A DNA stretch of 64,000 nucleotides from Ptiloglossa arizonensis (lineage: Eukaryota; Arthropoda; Insecta; Hymenoptera; Colletidae). Within the stretch, counting starts at the first letter, position 1. Every line of letters starts with the position of its first letter. The notes beneath the pieces are model-generated. The model had not been told where the DNA came from. It saw only the letters and a program-made list of their open reading frames with translations, and did not search any database. Below are positions 1 to 9,608 of the stretch, piece by piece. Location: contig NC_135059.1 in NCBI RefSeq assembly GCF_051014685.1, positions 1 to 64,000 on the forward strand, in the 5' to 3' direction. Both the position numbers and the translations under genes were made by a program.

Positions 1-176
1 TTTTCGCAGTTCTGATGCTCGACAAGCATAACTAGAACGGCCTAGGGAAAAGTACGCATACCGTTGTAATCGGGCGAGTTTCTACTTTCAAGATGCAACA
101 GAAATTTTTGCGGATTGGTCAATTCGTTCGCGAGATATGGCAGTTTGGAGGTAAGAAACGCTTGAGAAACAAAAAA
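1..176 (+). repeat. Satellite monomer 1
   Basis: This 176-bp unit has private changes: GACAAGCATAAC where others have GAAACGAATAAC, one G fewer before AAAAGTACG, an extra A in TTTCAAGATG and an extra T in GAAATTTTTGCGG. It carries CAATTCG, shared only with monomer 5, so its dyad is imperfect. The AvrII-type CCTAGG is present. Confidence 0.9.
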
Positions 177-351
177 TTTTCGCCGTTCTGATGCTCGAAA
201 CGAATAACTATAACGGACTAGGGGAAAAGTACGCATACAGTTGTAATCGGGCGAGTTTCTACTTTCAGATGCAACAGAAATTTTGCGGATTGGTCAATCC
301 GTTCGCGAGATATGGCAGTTTGGAGGTAAGAAACGCTTGAGAAACTCAAAA
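177..351 (+). repeat. Satellite monomer 2
   Basis: This 175-bp unit has TTTTCGCCG at its start. It carries ACTATAACGGACTAGGGG, which monomer 6 shares exactly, so the CCTAGG palindrome is lost. It has a perfect CGGATTG/CAATCCG dyad at 286-301. CATACAGTTG replaces the usual CATACCGTTG. Confidence 0.9.
286..301. other. Dyad symmetry in satellite monomer 2
   Basis: CGGATTG and CAATCCG form a perfect 7-bp inverted repeat around a central GT. A protein-binding role is possible but not shown. Confidence 0.6.
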
Positions 352-525
352 TTTTCGCAGTTCTGATGCTCGAAACGAACAACTAGAACGGCCTAGGGGA
401 AAAGTACGCATAGTGTTGTAATCGGCGAGTTTCTGCTTTCAGATGCATCAGAAATTTTGCGGATTGGTCCATCCGTTCGCGAGATGTGGCAGTTTGTAGG
501 TAAGAAACGCTTGAGAAACTCAAAA
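352..525 (+). repeat. Satellite monomer 3
   Basis: This 174-bp unit has GAACAACTAG, CATAGTGTTG, one G missing in ATCGGCGAG, TTTCTGCTTTC, GCATCAG, and TCCATCCG in place of TCAATCCG. It also has GATGTGGCAGTTTGTAGG. It is the most diverged of the full units in its right half. Confidence 0.9.
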
Positions 526-699
526 TTTTCGCAGTTCTGATGCTCGAAACGAATAACTAGAACGGCCTAGGGGAAAAGTACGCATACCGTTGTAATCGGG
601 CGAGATTCTACCTTCAGATGCAACAGAAATTTTGCGGATTGGTCAATCCGTTCGCGAGATATGGCAGTTTGGAAGTAAGGAACGCTTGAGAAACTCAAA
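526..699 (+). repeat. Satellite monomer 4
   Basis: This 174-bp unit is close to consensus on the left. It carries GAGATTCTACC and GGAAGTAAGGAACG and ends with a shortened CTCAAATTTCG boundary. It has a perfect dyad at 635-650. Confidence 0.9.
635..650. other. Dyad symmetry in satellite monomer 4
   Basis: This is the same perfect 7+2+7 inverted repeat as in monomers 2 and 6. Monomers 1, 3 and 5 each carry a change in the right arm. Confidence 0.6.
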
Positions 700-873
700 T
701 TTCGCAGTTCTGATGCACGAAACGAATAACTTGAACGGCCTAGGGGAAGAGTACGCATACCGTTATAATCGGGCGAGTTTCTACCTTCAGATGCAACAGA
801 AATTTTGCGGATTGGTCAATTCGTTCGCTAGATATGGCAGTTTGGAGGTAAGAAACGCTTGAGAAACTAAAAA
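700..873 (+). repeat. Satellite monomer 5
   Basis: This 174-bp unit has GCACGAAACG, ACTTGAACGG, GAAGAGTACGC, CCGTTATAATCGG and TTCGCTAG. It shares CAATTCG and an A-rich right boundary with monomer 1, four units upstream. Confidence 0.9.
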
Positions 874-1048
874 TTTTCGCAGTTCTGATGCTCGAAACGA
901 ATAACTATAACGGACTAGGGGAAAAGTACGCATATATTTGTAATCGGGCGAGTTTCTACTTTCAGATGCAACAGAAATTTTGCGGATTGGTCAATCCGTT
1001 CGCGAGATATGGCAGTTTGGAAGTAAGAAACGCTTGAGAAACTCAAAA
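874..1048 (+). repeat. Satellite monomer 6
   Basis: This 175-bp unit shares ACTATAACGGACTAGGGG with monomer 2, four units upstream. It carries CATATATTTGTAATCGG and has a perfect dyad at 983-998. It is the last complete monomer before the switch to heptamer DNA. Confidence 0.9.
983..998. other. Dyad symmetry in satellite monomer 6
   Basis: This is a perfect CGGATTG-GT-CAATCCG inverted repeat, the last in the array before the junction. Confidence 0.6.
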
Positions 1049-1097
1049 TTTTCGCAGTTCTGATGCTCGAAACGAATTACAAGGGCGGCCTAGGGGG
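1049..1097 (+). repeat. Truncated satellite monomer 7
   Basis: Only the first 49 bp or so of the monomer are present. The start matches the other units through GATGCTCGAAACGAAT. It then drifts (TACAAGGGCGG against the usual AACTAGAACGG), keeps CCTAGG and ends in a run of five G. The next satellite element expected is AAAAGTACGCATA. What follows instead is TATAAAGTACAACG, already in heptamer form. Confidence 0.9.
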
Positions 1098-1120
1098 TAT
1101 AAAGTACAACGTATAACGTA
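1089..1120. other. Satellite-to-heptamer junction with shared AAAGTAC
   Basis: The satellite side ends CCTAGGGGG at 1089-1097. The heptamer side begins with TATAAAGTACAACG at about 1098. AAAGTAC at 1101-1107 belongs to both sides. In the satellite it follows CCTAGGGG (AAAAGTACGCATA). In the heptamer array the variant pair TATAAAGTACAACG recurs dozens of times. The switch is immediate, with no intervening unique sequence. The overlap suggests joining at short homology, or that the heptamer grew out of the satellite. The sequence does not decide between them. Confidence 0.8.
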
Positions 1121-1660
1121 TAACGTATAACGTATAACGTATACGTATAACGTATAACGTATATTGTATAACGTACAACGTATAACGTATAACGTATAAC
1201 GTACACATATAACGTATAACGTATGACGTCTAACGTATAAAGTATAACCTATAACGTATAACGTATAACGTATAACGTATAACGTATAACGTATAACGTA
1301 TAACGTATGACGTATAACGTATAAGGTATAACGTATAACGTATAACGTATAACGTATAACGTATAACGTATAACGTATAACTTATAACGTATAACGTATA
1401 TCGTATAACGTATATTGTATAACGTATAACGTATAACGTATAACGTATAACGTATAACGTATAACGTATAACGTATAACGTATAACGTATAACGTATAAC
1501 GTATAACGTATAACGTATAACGTATAACGTATAACGTATAACGTATAACGTATACGTATAACGTATAACGTATAACGTATGACGTATAACGTATAACGTA
1601 TAACGTATAACGTATAACGTATAACGTATAACGTATAACGTATAACGTATAACGTATAAC
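1101..1660 (+). repeat. Proximal edge of heptamer array
   Basis: This is the first 560 bp beside the satellite. It already contains the standard variant vocabulary: TATTGTATAACGTACAACG near 1162, the ATGACGTCTAACG block near 1224 followed by AAAGTATAACC, and two 6-bp units that create the palindrome TATACGTATA at 1140-1149 and 1551-1560. There is no gradient into the satellite and no decayed transition zone. Confidence 0.8.
1140..1149. other. 6-bp unit creating a perfect palindrome
   Basis: Loss of one A between adjacent units gives TATACGTATA, a perfect 10-bp palindrome and a one-base shift of the 7-bp register. It lies within 50 bp of the satellite junction. Confidence 0.85.
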
Positions 1661-2440
1661 GTATGACGTATTACGTGTAACGTACAACGTATAACGTATA
1701 ACGTATAACGTATAACCTATGACGTATAACGTATAACGTATAACGTATAACGTATAACGTATAACGTATAACGTATAACGTATAACGTATAACGTATAAC
1801 GTTTAACGTACATTGTATAACGTATAACGTATAACGTATAACCTATGACGTATAACGTATAACGTATAACGTATACCGTATAACGTATAACCTATAACGT
1901 ATAACGTATAACGTATAAAGTACAACGTATAACGTATAACGTATAACGTATAACGTATAACATATAACGTATATTGTATAACGTATAACGAATAACGTAT
2001 AACGTACAACATATAACGTATAACGTATGACGTCTACGTATAAAGTATAACCTATAACGTATAACGTATAACGTATAACGTATAACGTATAACGTATAAC
2101 GTATGACGTATAACGTATAACGTATAACGTAAAACGTATAACGTATAACGTATAACGTATAACGTATAACGTATAACGTGTAACGTATACGTATAACGTA
2201 TAACGTATAACGTATAACGTATAACGTCTAACGTATAACGTATAACGTATAACGTATAACGTATAACGTATAACGTATAACGTATAACGTATAACAAATT
2301 ACATATTACGTATACCGTATAATGTATATCGTATAACGTAAGACCTATGAAGTATAACGTATAACGTATAACGTATAACGTATAACGTATAACGTATAAC
2401 GTATAACGTATAACGTATAACGTATAACGTATAACGTGTA
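1661..2440 (+). repeat. 1.76-kb-period direct repeat, copy 1
   Basis: It starts with the GTATGACGTATTACGTG landmark and runs through GTTTAACGTACATTG (about 1801) and the AATAACGTATAACGTACAAC block to GTAAGACCTATGAAG near 2339. It matches copy 2 with offsets of 1755, then 1762, then 1764 bp. Changes in offset are a whole heptamer or correspond to 6-bp units (near 2034 and 2186 in this copy). Edges are approximate because they fall in canonical heptamers. Confidence 0.75.
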
Positions 2441-2469
2441 ACGTATAACGTATAACGTATAACGTATAA

Positions 2470-2910
2470 CGTATAACCTATGACGTATAACGTATAACGT
2501 ATAACTTATAACGTATAACGTATAACGTATAACGTATAAAGTACATCGTATAACGTATAACGTATAACGTATAACGTATAACGTATAACGTATAACGTAT
2601 ATTGTATAACGTACAACGTATAACGTATGACGTATAACCTACAACATATAACGTATAACGTATGACGTCTAACATATAAAGTATAACCTATAACGTATAA
2701 CGTATAACGTATAACGTATAACGTATAACGTATAACGTATAACGTATAACGTATGACGTATAACGTATAAGGTATAACGTATAACGTATAACGTATAACG
2801 TATAACGTATAACGTATAACTTATAACGTATAACGTATAACGTATAACGTATATTGTATAACGTATAACGTATAACGTATAACCTATGACGTATAACGTA
2901 TGACGTCTAA
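2470..2910 (+). repeat. Segment repeated about 10.3 kb downstream
   Basis: ACCTATGACG, ACTTATA, AAAGTACATCG (GTACATCG at 2541), TATATTG, ATGACGTATAACCTACAAC and GACGTCTAAC occur in this order here and again at about 12785-13200 (GTACATCG at 12857). The offset at that marker is 10316 bp. GTACATCG was seen at only four places in the window, which makes the match informative. Confidence 0.65.
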
Positions 2911-3119
2911 CGTATAAAGTATAACCTATAACGTATAACGTATAACGTATAACGTATAACGTATAACGTATAACGTATGACGTATAACGTATAACGTATA
3001 ACGTATAACGTATAACGTATAACGTATAACGTATAACGTATAACGTATAACGTATAACGTATAACGTATAACGTATAACATATAACGTTTAACGTATAAC
3101 GTATAACGTATAACGTATG

Positions 3120-3309
3120 ACGTATAACGTATAACGTATAACGTATAACGTATAACGTATAACGTATAACGTATAACGTATAACGTATAACGTATAACGT
3201 ATAACGTATAACGTATAACGTATAACGTATAACGTATAACGTATAACGTATAACGTATAACGTATAACGTATAACGTATAACGTATAACGTATAACGTAT
3301 AACGTATAA
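3120..3309 (+). repeat. Pure heptamer run, about 27 units
   Basis: This is an uninterrupted run of canonical ACGTATA between an ACGTATG unit and an ACCTATA unit. Runs like this look like sites of recent local expansion, in contrast to the variant-rich blocks around them. Confidence 0.85.
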
Positions 3310-3415
3310 CCTATAAAGTATAACGTACAACGTATAACGTATAACGTATAACGTATAACGTATAACGTATAACGTATAACGTATAACGTATAACGTATAA
3401 CGTATAACGTATAAC

Positions 3416-4204
3416 GTATGACGTATTACGTGTAACGTACAACGTATAACGTATAACGTATAACGTATAACCTATGACGTATAACGTATAACGTATAACG
3501 TATAACGTATAACGTATAACGTATAACGTATAACGTATAACGTATAACGTATAACGTATAACGTTTAACGTACATTGTATAACGTATAACGTATAACGTA
3601 TAACCTATGACGTATAACGTATAACGTATAACGTATACCGTATAACGTATAACCTATAACGTATAACGTATAACGTATAAAGTACAACGTATAACGTATA
3701 ACGTATAACGTATAACGTATAACATATAACGTATATTGTATAACGTATAACGAATAACGTATAACGTACAACATATAACGTATAACGTATGACGTCTAAC
3801 GTATAAAGTATTACCTATAAGGTATAACGTATAACGTATAACGTATAACGTATAACGTATAACGTATGACGTATAACGTATAACGTATAACGTAAAACGT
3901 ATAACGTATAACGTATAACGTATAACGTATAACGTATAACGTGTAACGTATAACGTATAACGTATAACGTATAACGTATAACGTATAACGTCTAACGTAT
4001 AACGTATAACGTATAACGTATAACGTATAACGTATAACGTATAACGTATAACGTATAACGTATTACATATTACGTATACCGTATAATGTATATCGTATAA
4101 CGTAAGACCTATGAAGTATAACGTATAACGTATAACGTATAACGTATAACGTATAACGTATAACGTATAACGTATAACGTATAACGTATAACGTATAACG
4201 TGTA
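3416..4204 (+). repeat. 1.76-kb-period direct repeat, copy 2
   Basis: Landmarks appear in the same order as in copy 1: GTATGACGTATTACGTG at 3416, GTTTAACGTACATTG near 3563, ATTACATATTACG at 4062 and GTAAGACCTATGAAG near 4102. Copy 1 reads AACAAATTACAT where this copy has ACGTATTACAT. The match ends after the ACGTGTA unit near 4200. Confidence 0.75.
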
Positions 4205-6540
4205 ACGTATAACGTATAACGTATAACGTATAACGTATAACGTATAACGTATAACGTATAACGTATAACGTATAAACGTATAACGTATAACGTATAACGT
4301 ATAACGTATAACGTATAACGTATAACGTATAATGTATAACGTATAACGTATAACGTATAACCTATAACGTATAACGTATAACGTATAACGTATAACGTAT
4401 AACGTATAACGTATAACATATAACGTAAAACGTATAACGTATAACGTATAACGTATTACATATTACGTATACAGTATAACGTATAACGTATAACGTAAGA
4501 CTTATGACGTATAACGTGTAACGCATAACGTATAACGTATATCGTATAACGTATATTGTATAAAGTATAACGTATAACGTATAACATATGACGTATAACG
4601 TATAACCTATAACGTATAACGTATAACGTATAAAGTACAACGTATAACGTATAACGTATAACGTATAACGTATAACGTATAACGTATAATCTATACGTAT
4701 AACGTATAACGTATAACCTATAACGTATAACGTATAACGTATAAAGTACAACGTATAACGTATAACGTATAACGTATAACGTATAACGTATAACGTATAT
4801 TGTATAACGTATAACGTATAACGTATAACGTATAACGTACAACATATAACGTATATTGTATAACGTATAACGAATAACGTATAACGTACAACATATAACG
4901 TATATCGTATGACGTCTAACGTATAAAGTATAACCTATAACGTGTAACGTATAACGTATAACGTATAACGTATAACGTATAACGTATAACGTATGACGTA
5001 TAACGTATAACGTATAACGTATAACGTATAACGTATAACGTATAACGTATAACGTATAACGTATAACGTATAACGTATAACGTATAACCTATAAAGTATA
5101 ACGTATAACGTATAACGTATAACGTATAACGTATAACGTATAACGTTTAACGTATAACGTATAACGTATGACGTATTACGTGTAACGTACAACGTATAAC
5201 GTATAACGTATAACGTATAACCTATGACGTATAACGTATAACGTATAACGTATAACGTATAACGTGTAACGTATAACGTATAACGTATAACGTATAACGT
5301 TTAACGTACATTGTATAACGTATAACGTATAACGTATAACCTATGACGTATAACGTATAACGTATAACGTATACCGTATAACGTATAACGTATAACGTAT
5401 AACGTATAACGTATATTGTATAACGTATAACGTATAACGTATACCGTATAACGTATAACGTATAACGTATAACGTATAACGTATATTGTATAACGTATAA
5501 CGTATAACGTATAACCTATGACGTATAACGTATAACGTATAATGTATACCGTATAACGTATAACGTATAACGTATAACGTATAACGTATAACGTATAACG
5601 TATAACGTATAACGTATAACGTATAACGTATAACGTCTAACGTATAACGTATAACGTATAACTTATAAAGTATAACGTATAACGTATAACGTATATTGTG
5701 TAACGTATAACGTATAACGTATAACCTATGACGTATAACGTATAACCTATAAAGTACAACGTATAACGTATAACGTATAACGTATAACGTATAATGTATA
5801 ACGTATAACGTATAACGTATGACGTATAACGTATAACGTATAACGTATAACGTATAACGTATAACGTATAACGTATAACGTATAACGTATAACGTATATT
5901 GTATAACGTATAACGTATAACGTATAACGTATATTGTATAACGTATAACGTATAACGTATAACCTATGACGTATAACGTATAACGTATAACGTATACCGT
6001 ATAACGTATAACGTATAACCTATGACGTATAACGTATAACGTATAACGTATAACGTATAACGTATAACGTATAACGTATAACGTATAACGTATAACGTAT
6101 AACGTATAACGTATAACGTATAACGTATATTGTATAACGTATAACGTATAACGTATAACCTATGACGTATAACGTATAACGTATAACGTATACCGTATAA
6201 CGTATAACGTATAACGTATAACGTATAACGTATATTGTATAACGTATAACGTATAACTTATGACGTATAACGTATAACGTATAATGTATAACGTATAACG
6301 TATAACGTATAACGTATAACCTATGACGTATAACGTATAACGTATAACTTATAACGTATAACGTATAACGTATAACGTATAAAGTACAACGTATAACGTA
6401 TACCGTATAACGTATAACGTATAACGTATAACGTATATTGTATAACGTACAACGTATAACGTATGACGTATGACGTACAACATATAACGTATAACGTATG
6501 ACGTCCAACGTATAAAGTATAACCTATAACGTATAACGTA
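4205..6540 (+). repeat. Mosaic heptamer segment between the 1.76-kb repeat and the CGCATATTG family
   Basis: This segment shuffles blocks seen elsewhere: GTAAGACTTATGACG near 4496 (a CCTATG-to-CTTATG change), AATCTATACG with a 6-bp unit at 4692-4701, an 8-bp unit at 4271-4280, GTTTAACGTACATTG near 5290, and several TATATTG-to-CCTATG intervals between 5400 and 6500. I see no long colinear match to a single other segment and no unique sequence. Confidence 0.7.
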
Positions 6541-9151
6541 TAACGTATAACGTATAACGTATAACGTATAACGTATAACGTATAACGTATAACGTATAAC
6601 ATATAACGTATAACGTATAACGCATATTGTATAACATATAACGTATAACGTATAACGTATGACGTATAACGTATAACCTATGACGTATAACGTACAACGT
6701 ATAACCTATAACGTATAACGTATAACGTATAAAGTACAACGTATAACGTATAACGTATAACGTATAACGTATAACGTATAACGTATAACGTATATTGTAT
6801 AACGTATAACGTATAACGAATAACGTATAACGTACAACATATAACGTATACCGTATAATGTATATCGTATAACGTAAGACCTATGAAGTATAACGTATAA
6901 CGTATAACGTATAACGTATAACGTATAACGTATAACGTATAACGTATGACGTATAACGTATAACGCATAACGTATAACGTATAACGTATAACGTATAACG
7001 TATAACGTATAACGTATAACGTATAACGTATAACGTATGACGTGTTACGTGTAACGTACAACGTATAACGTATAACGTATAACGTATAACCTATGACGTA
7101 TAACGTATAACGTATAACGTATAACGTATAACGTATAACGTATAACGTATAACGTATAACGTATAACGTTTAACGTATATTGTATAACGTATAACGTATA
7201 ACGTATAACCTATGACGTATAACGTATAACGTATAACGTATACCGTATAACGTATAACGTATAACGTATAACGTATAACGTATAACGTATATTGTATAAC
7301 GTATAACGTATAACGTATAACCTATGACGTATAACGTATAACGTATAATGTATACCGTATAACGTATAACGTATAACCTATGACGCATAACGTATAACGT
7401 ATAACGTATACCGTATAACGTATAAGGTATAACGTATAACGTATAACGTATAACGTATATTGTATAACGTATAACGTATAACCTATGACGTATAACGTAT
7501 AACGTATAATGTATAACGTACAACGTATAACGTTTAACGTATAACCTATGACGTATAACGTATAACGTATAACTTATAACGTATAACGTATAACGTATAA
7601 AGTACAACGTATAACGTATAACGTATAACGTATAACGTATAACGTATAACGTATAACGTATATTGTATAACGTACAACGTATAACGTATAACGTATAACG
7701 TACAACATATAACGTATAACGTATGACGTCTAACGTATAAAGTATAACCTATAACGTATAACGTATAACGTATAACGTATAACGTATAACGTATAACGTA
7801 TAACGTATGACGTATAACGTATAAGGTATAACGTATAACGTATAACGTATAACGTATAACGTATAACGTATAACGTATAACTTATAACGTATAACGTATA
7901 TCGTATAACGTATATTGTATAACGTATAACGTATAACGTATAACGTATAACGTATAACGTATAACGTATAACGTATAACGTATAACGTATAACGTATAAC
8001 GTATAACGTATAACGTATAACGTATAACGTATAACGTATAACGTATAACGTATACGTATAACGTATAACGTATAACGTATAACGTGTAACGTATAACCTA
8101 TAAAGTACAACGTATAACGTATAACGTATAACGTATAACGTATAACGTATAACGTATAACGTATAACGTATAACGTATGACGTATTACGTGTAACGTACA
8201 ACGTATAACGTATAACGTATAACGTATAACCTATGACGTATAACGTATAACGTATAACGTATAACCTATGACGTATAACGTATAACGTATAACCTATAAC
8301 GTATAACGTATAACGTATAAAGTACAACGTATAACGTTTAACGTATAACGTATAACGTATAACGTATAACGTATAACCTATGACGTATAACGTATAACGT
8401 ATAACCTATAACGTATAACGTATAACGTATAAAGTACAACGTATAACGTTTAACGTATAACGTATAACGTATAACGTATAACGTATATTGTATAACGTAC
8501 AACGTATAACGTATAACGTATAACGTACAACATATAACGTATAACGTATGACGTTTAACGTATAAAGTATAACCTATAACGTATAACGTATAACGTATAA
8601 CGTATAACGTATAACGTATAACGTATGACGTATAACGTATAACGTATAACGTATAACGTATAACGTATAACGTATAACGTATAACGTATAACGTATAACT
8701 TATAAAGTATAACGTATAACGTATAACGTATAACGTATAACGTATAACGTATAACGTATAACGTATAACGTATAACGTATAACGTATAACGTATATTGTA
8801 TAACGTATAACGTATAACGTATAACCTATGACGTATAACGTATAACGTATAACGTGTACCGTATAACGTATAACGTATAACGTATAACGTATAACGTATA
8901 ACGTATAACGTATAACGTATAACGTATAACGTATAACGTATATTGTATAACGTACAACGTATAACGTATAACGTATAACGTACAACATATAACGTATAAA
9001 GTATGACGTATAACGTATGACGTCTAACGTATAAAGTATAACCTATAACGTATAACGTATAACGTATAACGTATAACGTATAACGTATAACGTATATTGT
9101 ATAACGTATAACGTATAACGTATAACCTATGACGTATAACGTATAACGTAT
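6540..9151 (+). repeat. CGCATATTG repeat family, copy 1 (about 2.6 kb)
   Basis: Its marker is ACATATAACG followed two units on by CGCATATTGTATAAC (near 6600-6635). It then runs through GTAAGACCTATGAAG near 6870, GTATGACGTGTTACGTG near 7038, an ATAAGG unit near 7424, a 6-bp unit at 8051 and AAAGTATGACG near 8999. It matches copy 2 at offsets of 3107, 3121 and, after a 105-bp difference, 3016 bp. Confidence 0.8.
8051..8060. other. Inherited 6-bp unit palindrome, family copy 1
   Basis: TATACGTATA marks a 1-bp register slip. The same slip sits at homologous positions 11172, 15700 and 17932 in the other family copies, so it happened before they were duplicated. Confidence 0.85.
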
Positions 9152-9608
9152 GACGTATAACGTATAACGTATAACGTATAACGTATAACGTATAACGTAT
9201 AACGTATAACGTATAACGTATAACGTATAACGTATAACGTATAACGTATAACGTATAACATATAACGTTTAACGTATAACGTATAACGTATAACGTATAA
9301 CGTATTACATATTACCTATACCGTATAACGTATAACGTATAACGTATAACCTATGACGTATAACGTATAGCGTATACCGTATAACGTATAACCTATAACG
9401 TATAACGTATAACGTATAACGTATAACGTATAACGTATAACGTATAACGTATAACGTATAGCGTATAACGTATAACCTATAAAGTATAACGTATAACGTA
9501 TAACGTATAACGTATAACGCATAACGTATAACGTATAACGTATAACGTATAACGTATGAAGTATTACGTGTAACGTACAACGTATAACGTATAACGTATA
9601 ACGTATAA

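Larger units (their letters stand above)
1..1097. repeat. Tandem satellite array, monomer about 175 bp
   Basis: Six full head-to-tail monomers and one truncated monomer begin at 1, 177, 352, 526, 700, 874 and 1049, so the unit is 174-176 bp. Each begins TTTTCGCAGTTCTGATGC and carries in order CGAAACGAATAAC, CGGCCTAGGGG, AAAAGTACGCATA, TAATCGGGCGAG, GCAACAGAAATTTTGCGG, a GGATTGGTCAATCC dyad, CGCGAGATATGGCAG and AAACGCTTGAGAAAC. Monomers differ by scattered substitutions and 1-bp indels. The length of about 175 bp is in the nucleosome-sized range typical of eukaryotic centromeric and pericentromeric satellites. That is a comparison by length only. I do not recognise the family and see no CENP-B box. 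The array probably continues left of the window. Confidence 0.95.

Noticed and set aside
42..862. Short open frames of 63-76 codons in the 175-bp satellite, on both strands (42-236, 567-758, 632-862)
   Set aside because: They span monomer boundaries and repeat with the satellite. Monomer indels of 1-2 bp break the frame in neighbouring copies, so no coding constraint is visible.
1..1048. CRISPR array
   Set aside because: The 175-bp units are directly adjacent with no unique spacers, and no cas genes are present.
1..1097. Assigning the satellite to a named plant or insect family
   Set aside because: I could not match the monomer to any family I know. A search of Repbase, Dfam or plant satellite collections would decide it, and any name from memory would be a guess.
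1140..1149. TATACGTATA palindromes as terminators or operators
   Set aside because: They arise from loss of one base at a unit boundary, have no T-run or associated gene, and several are copies inherited by duplication.
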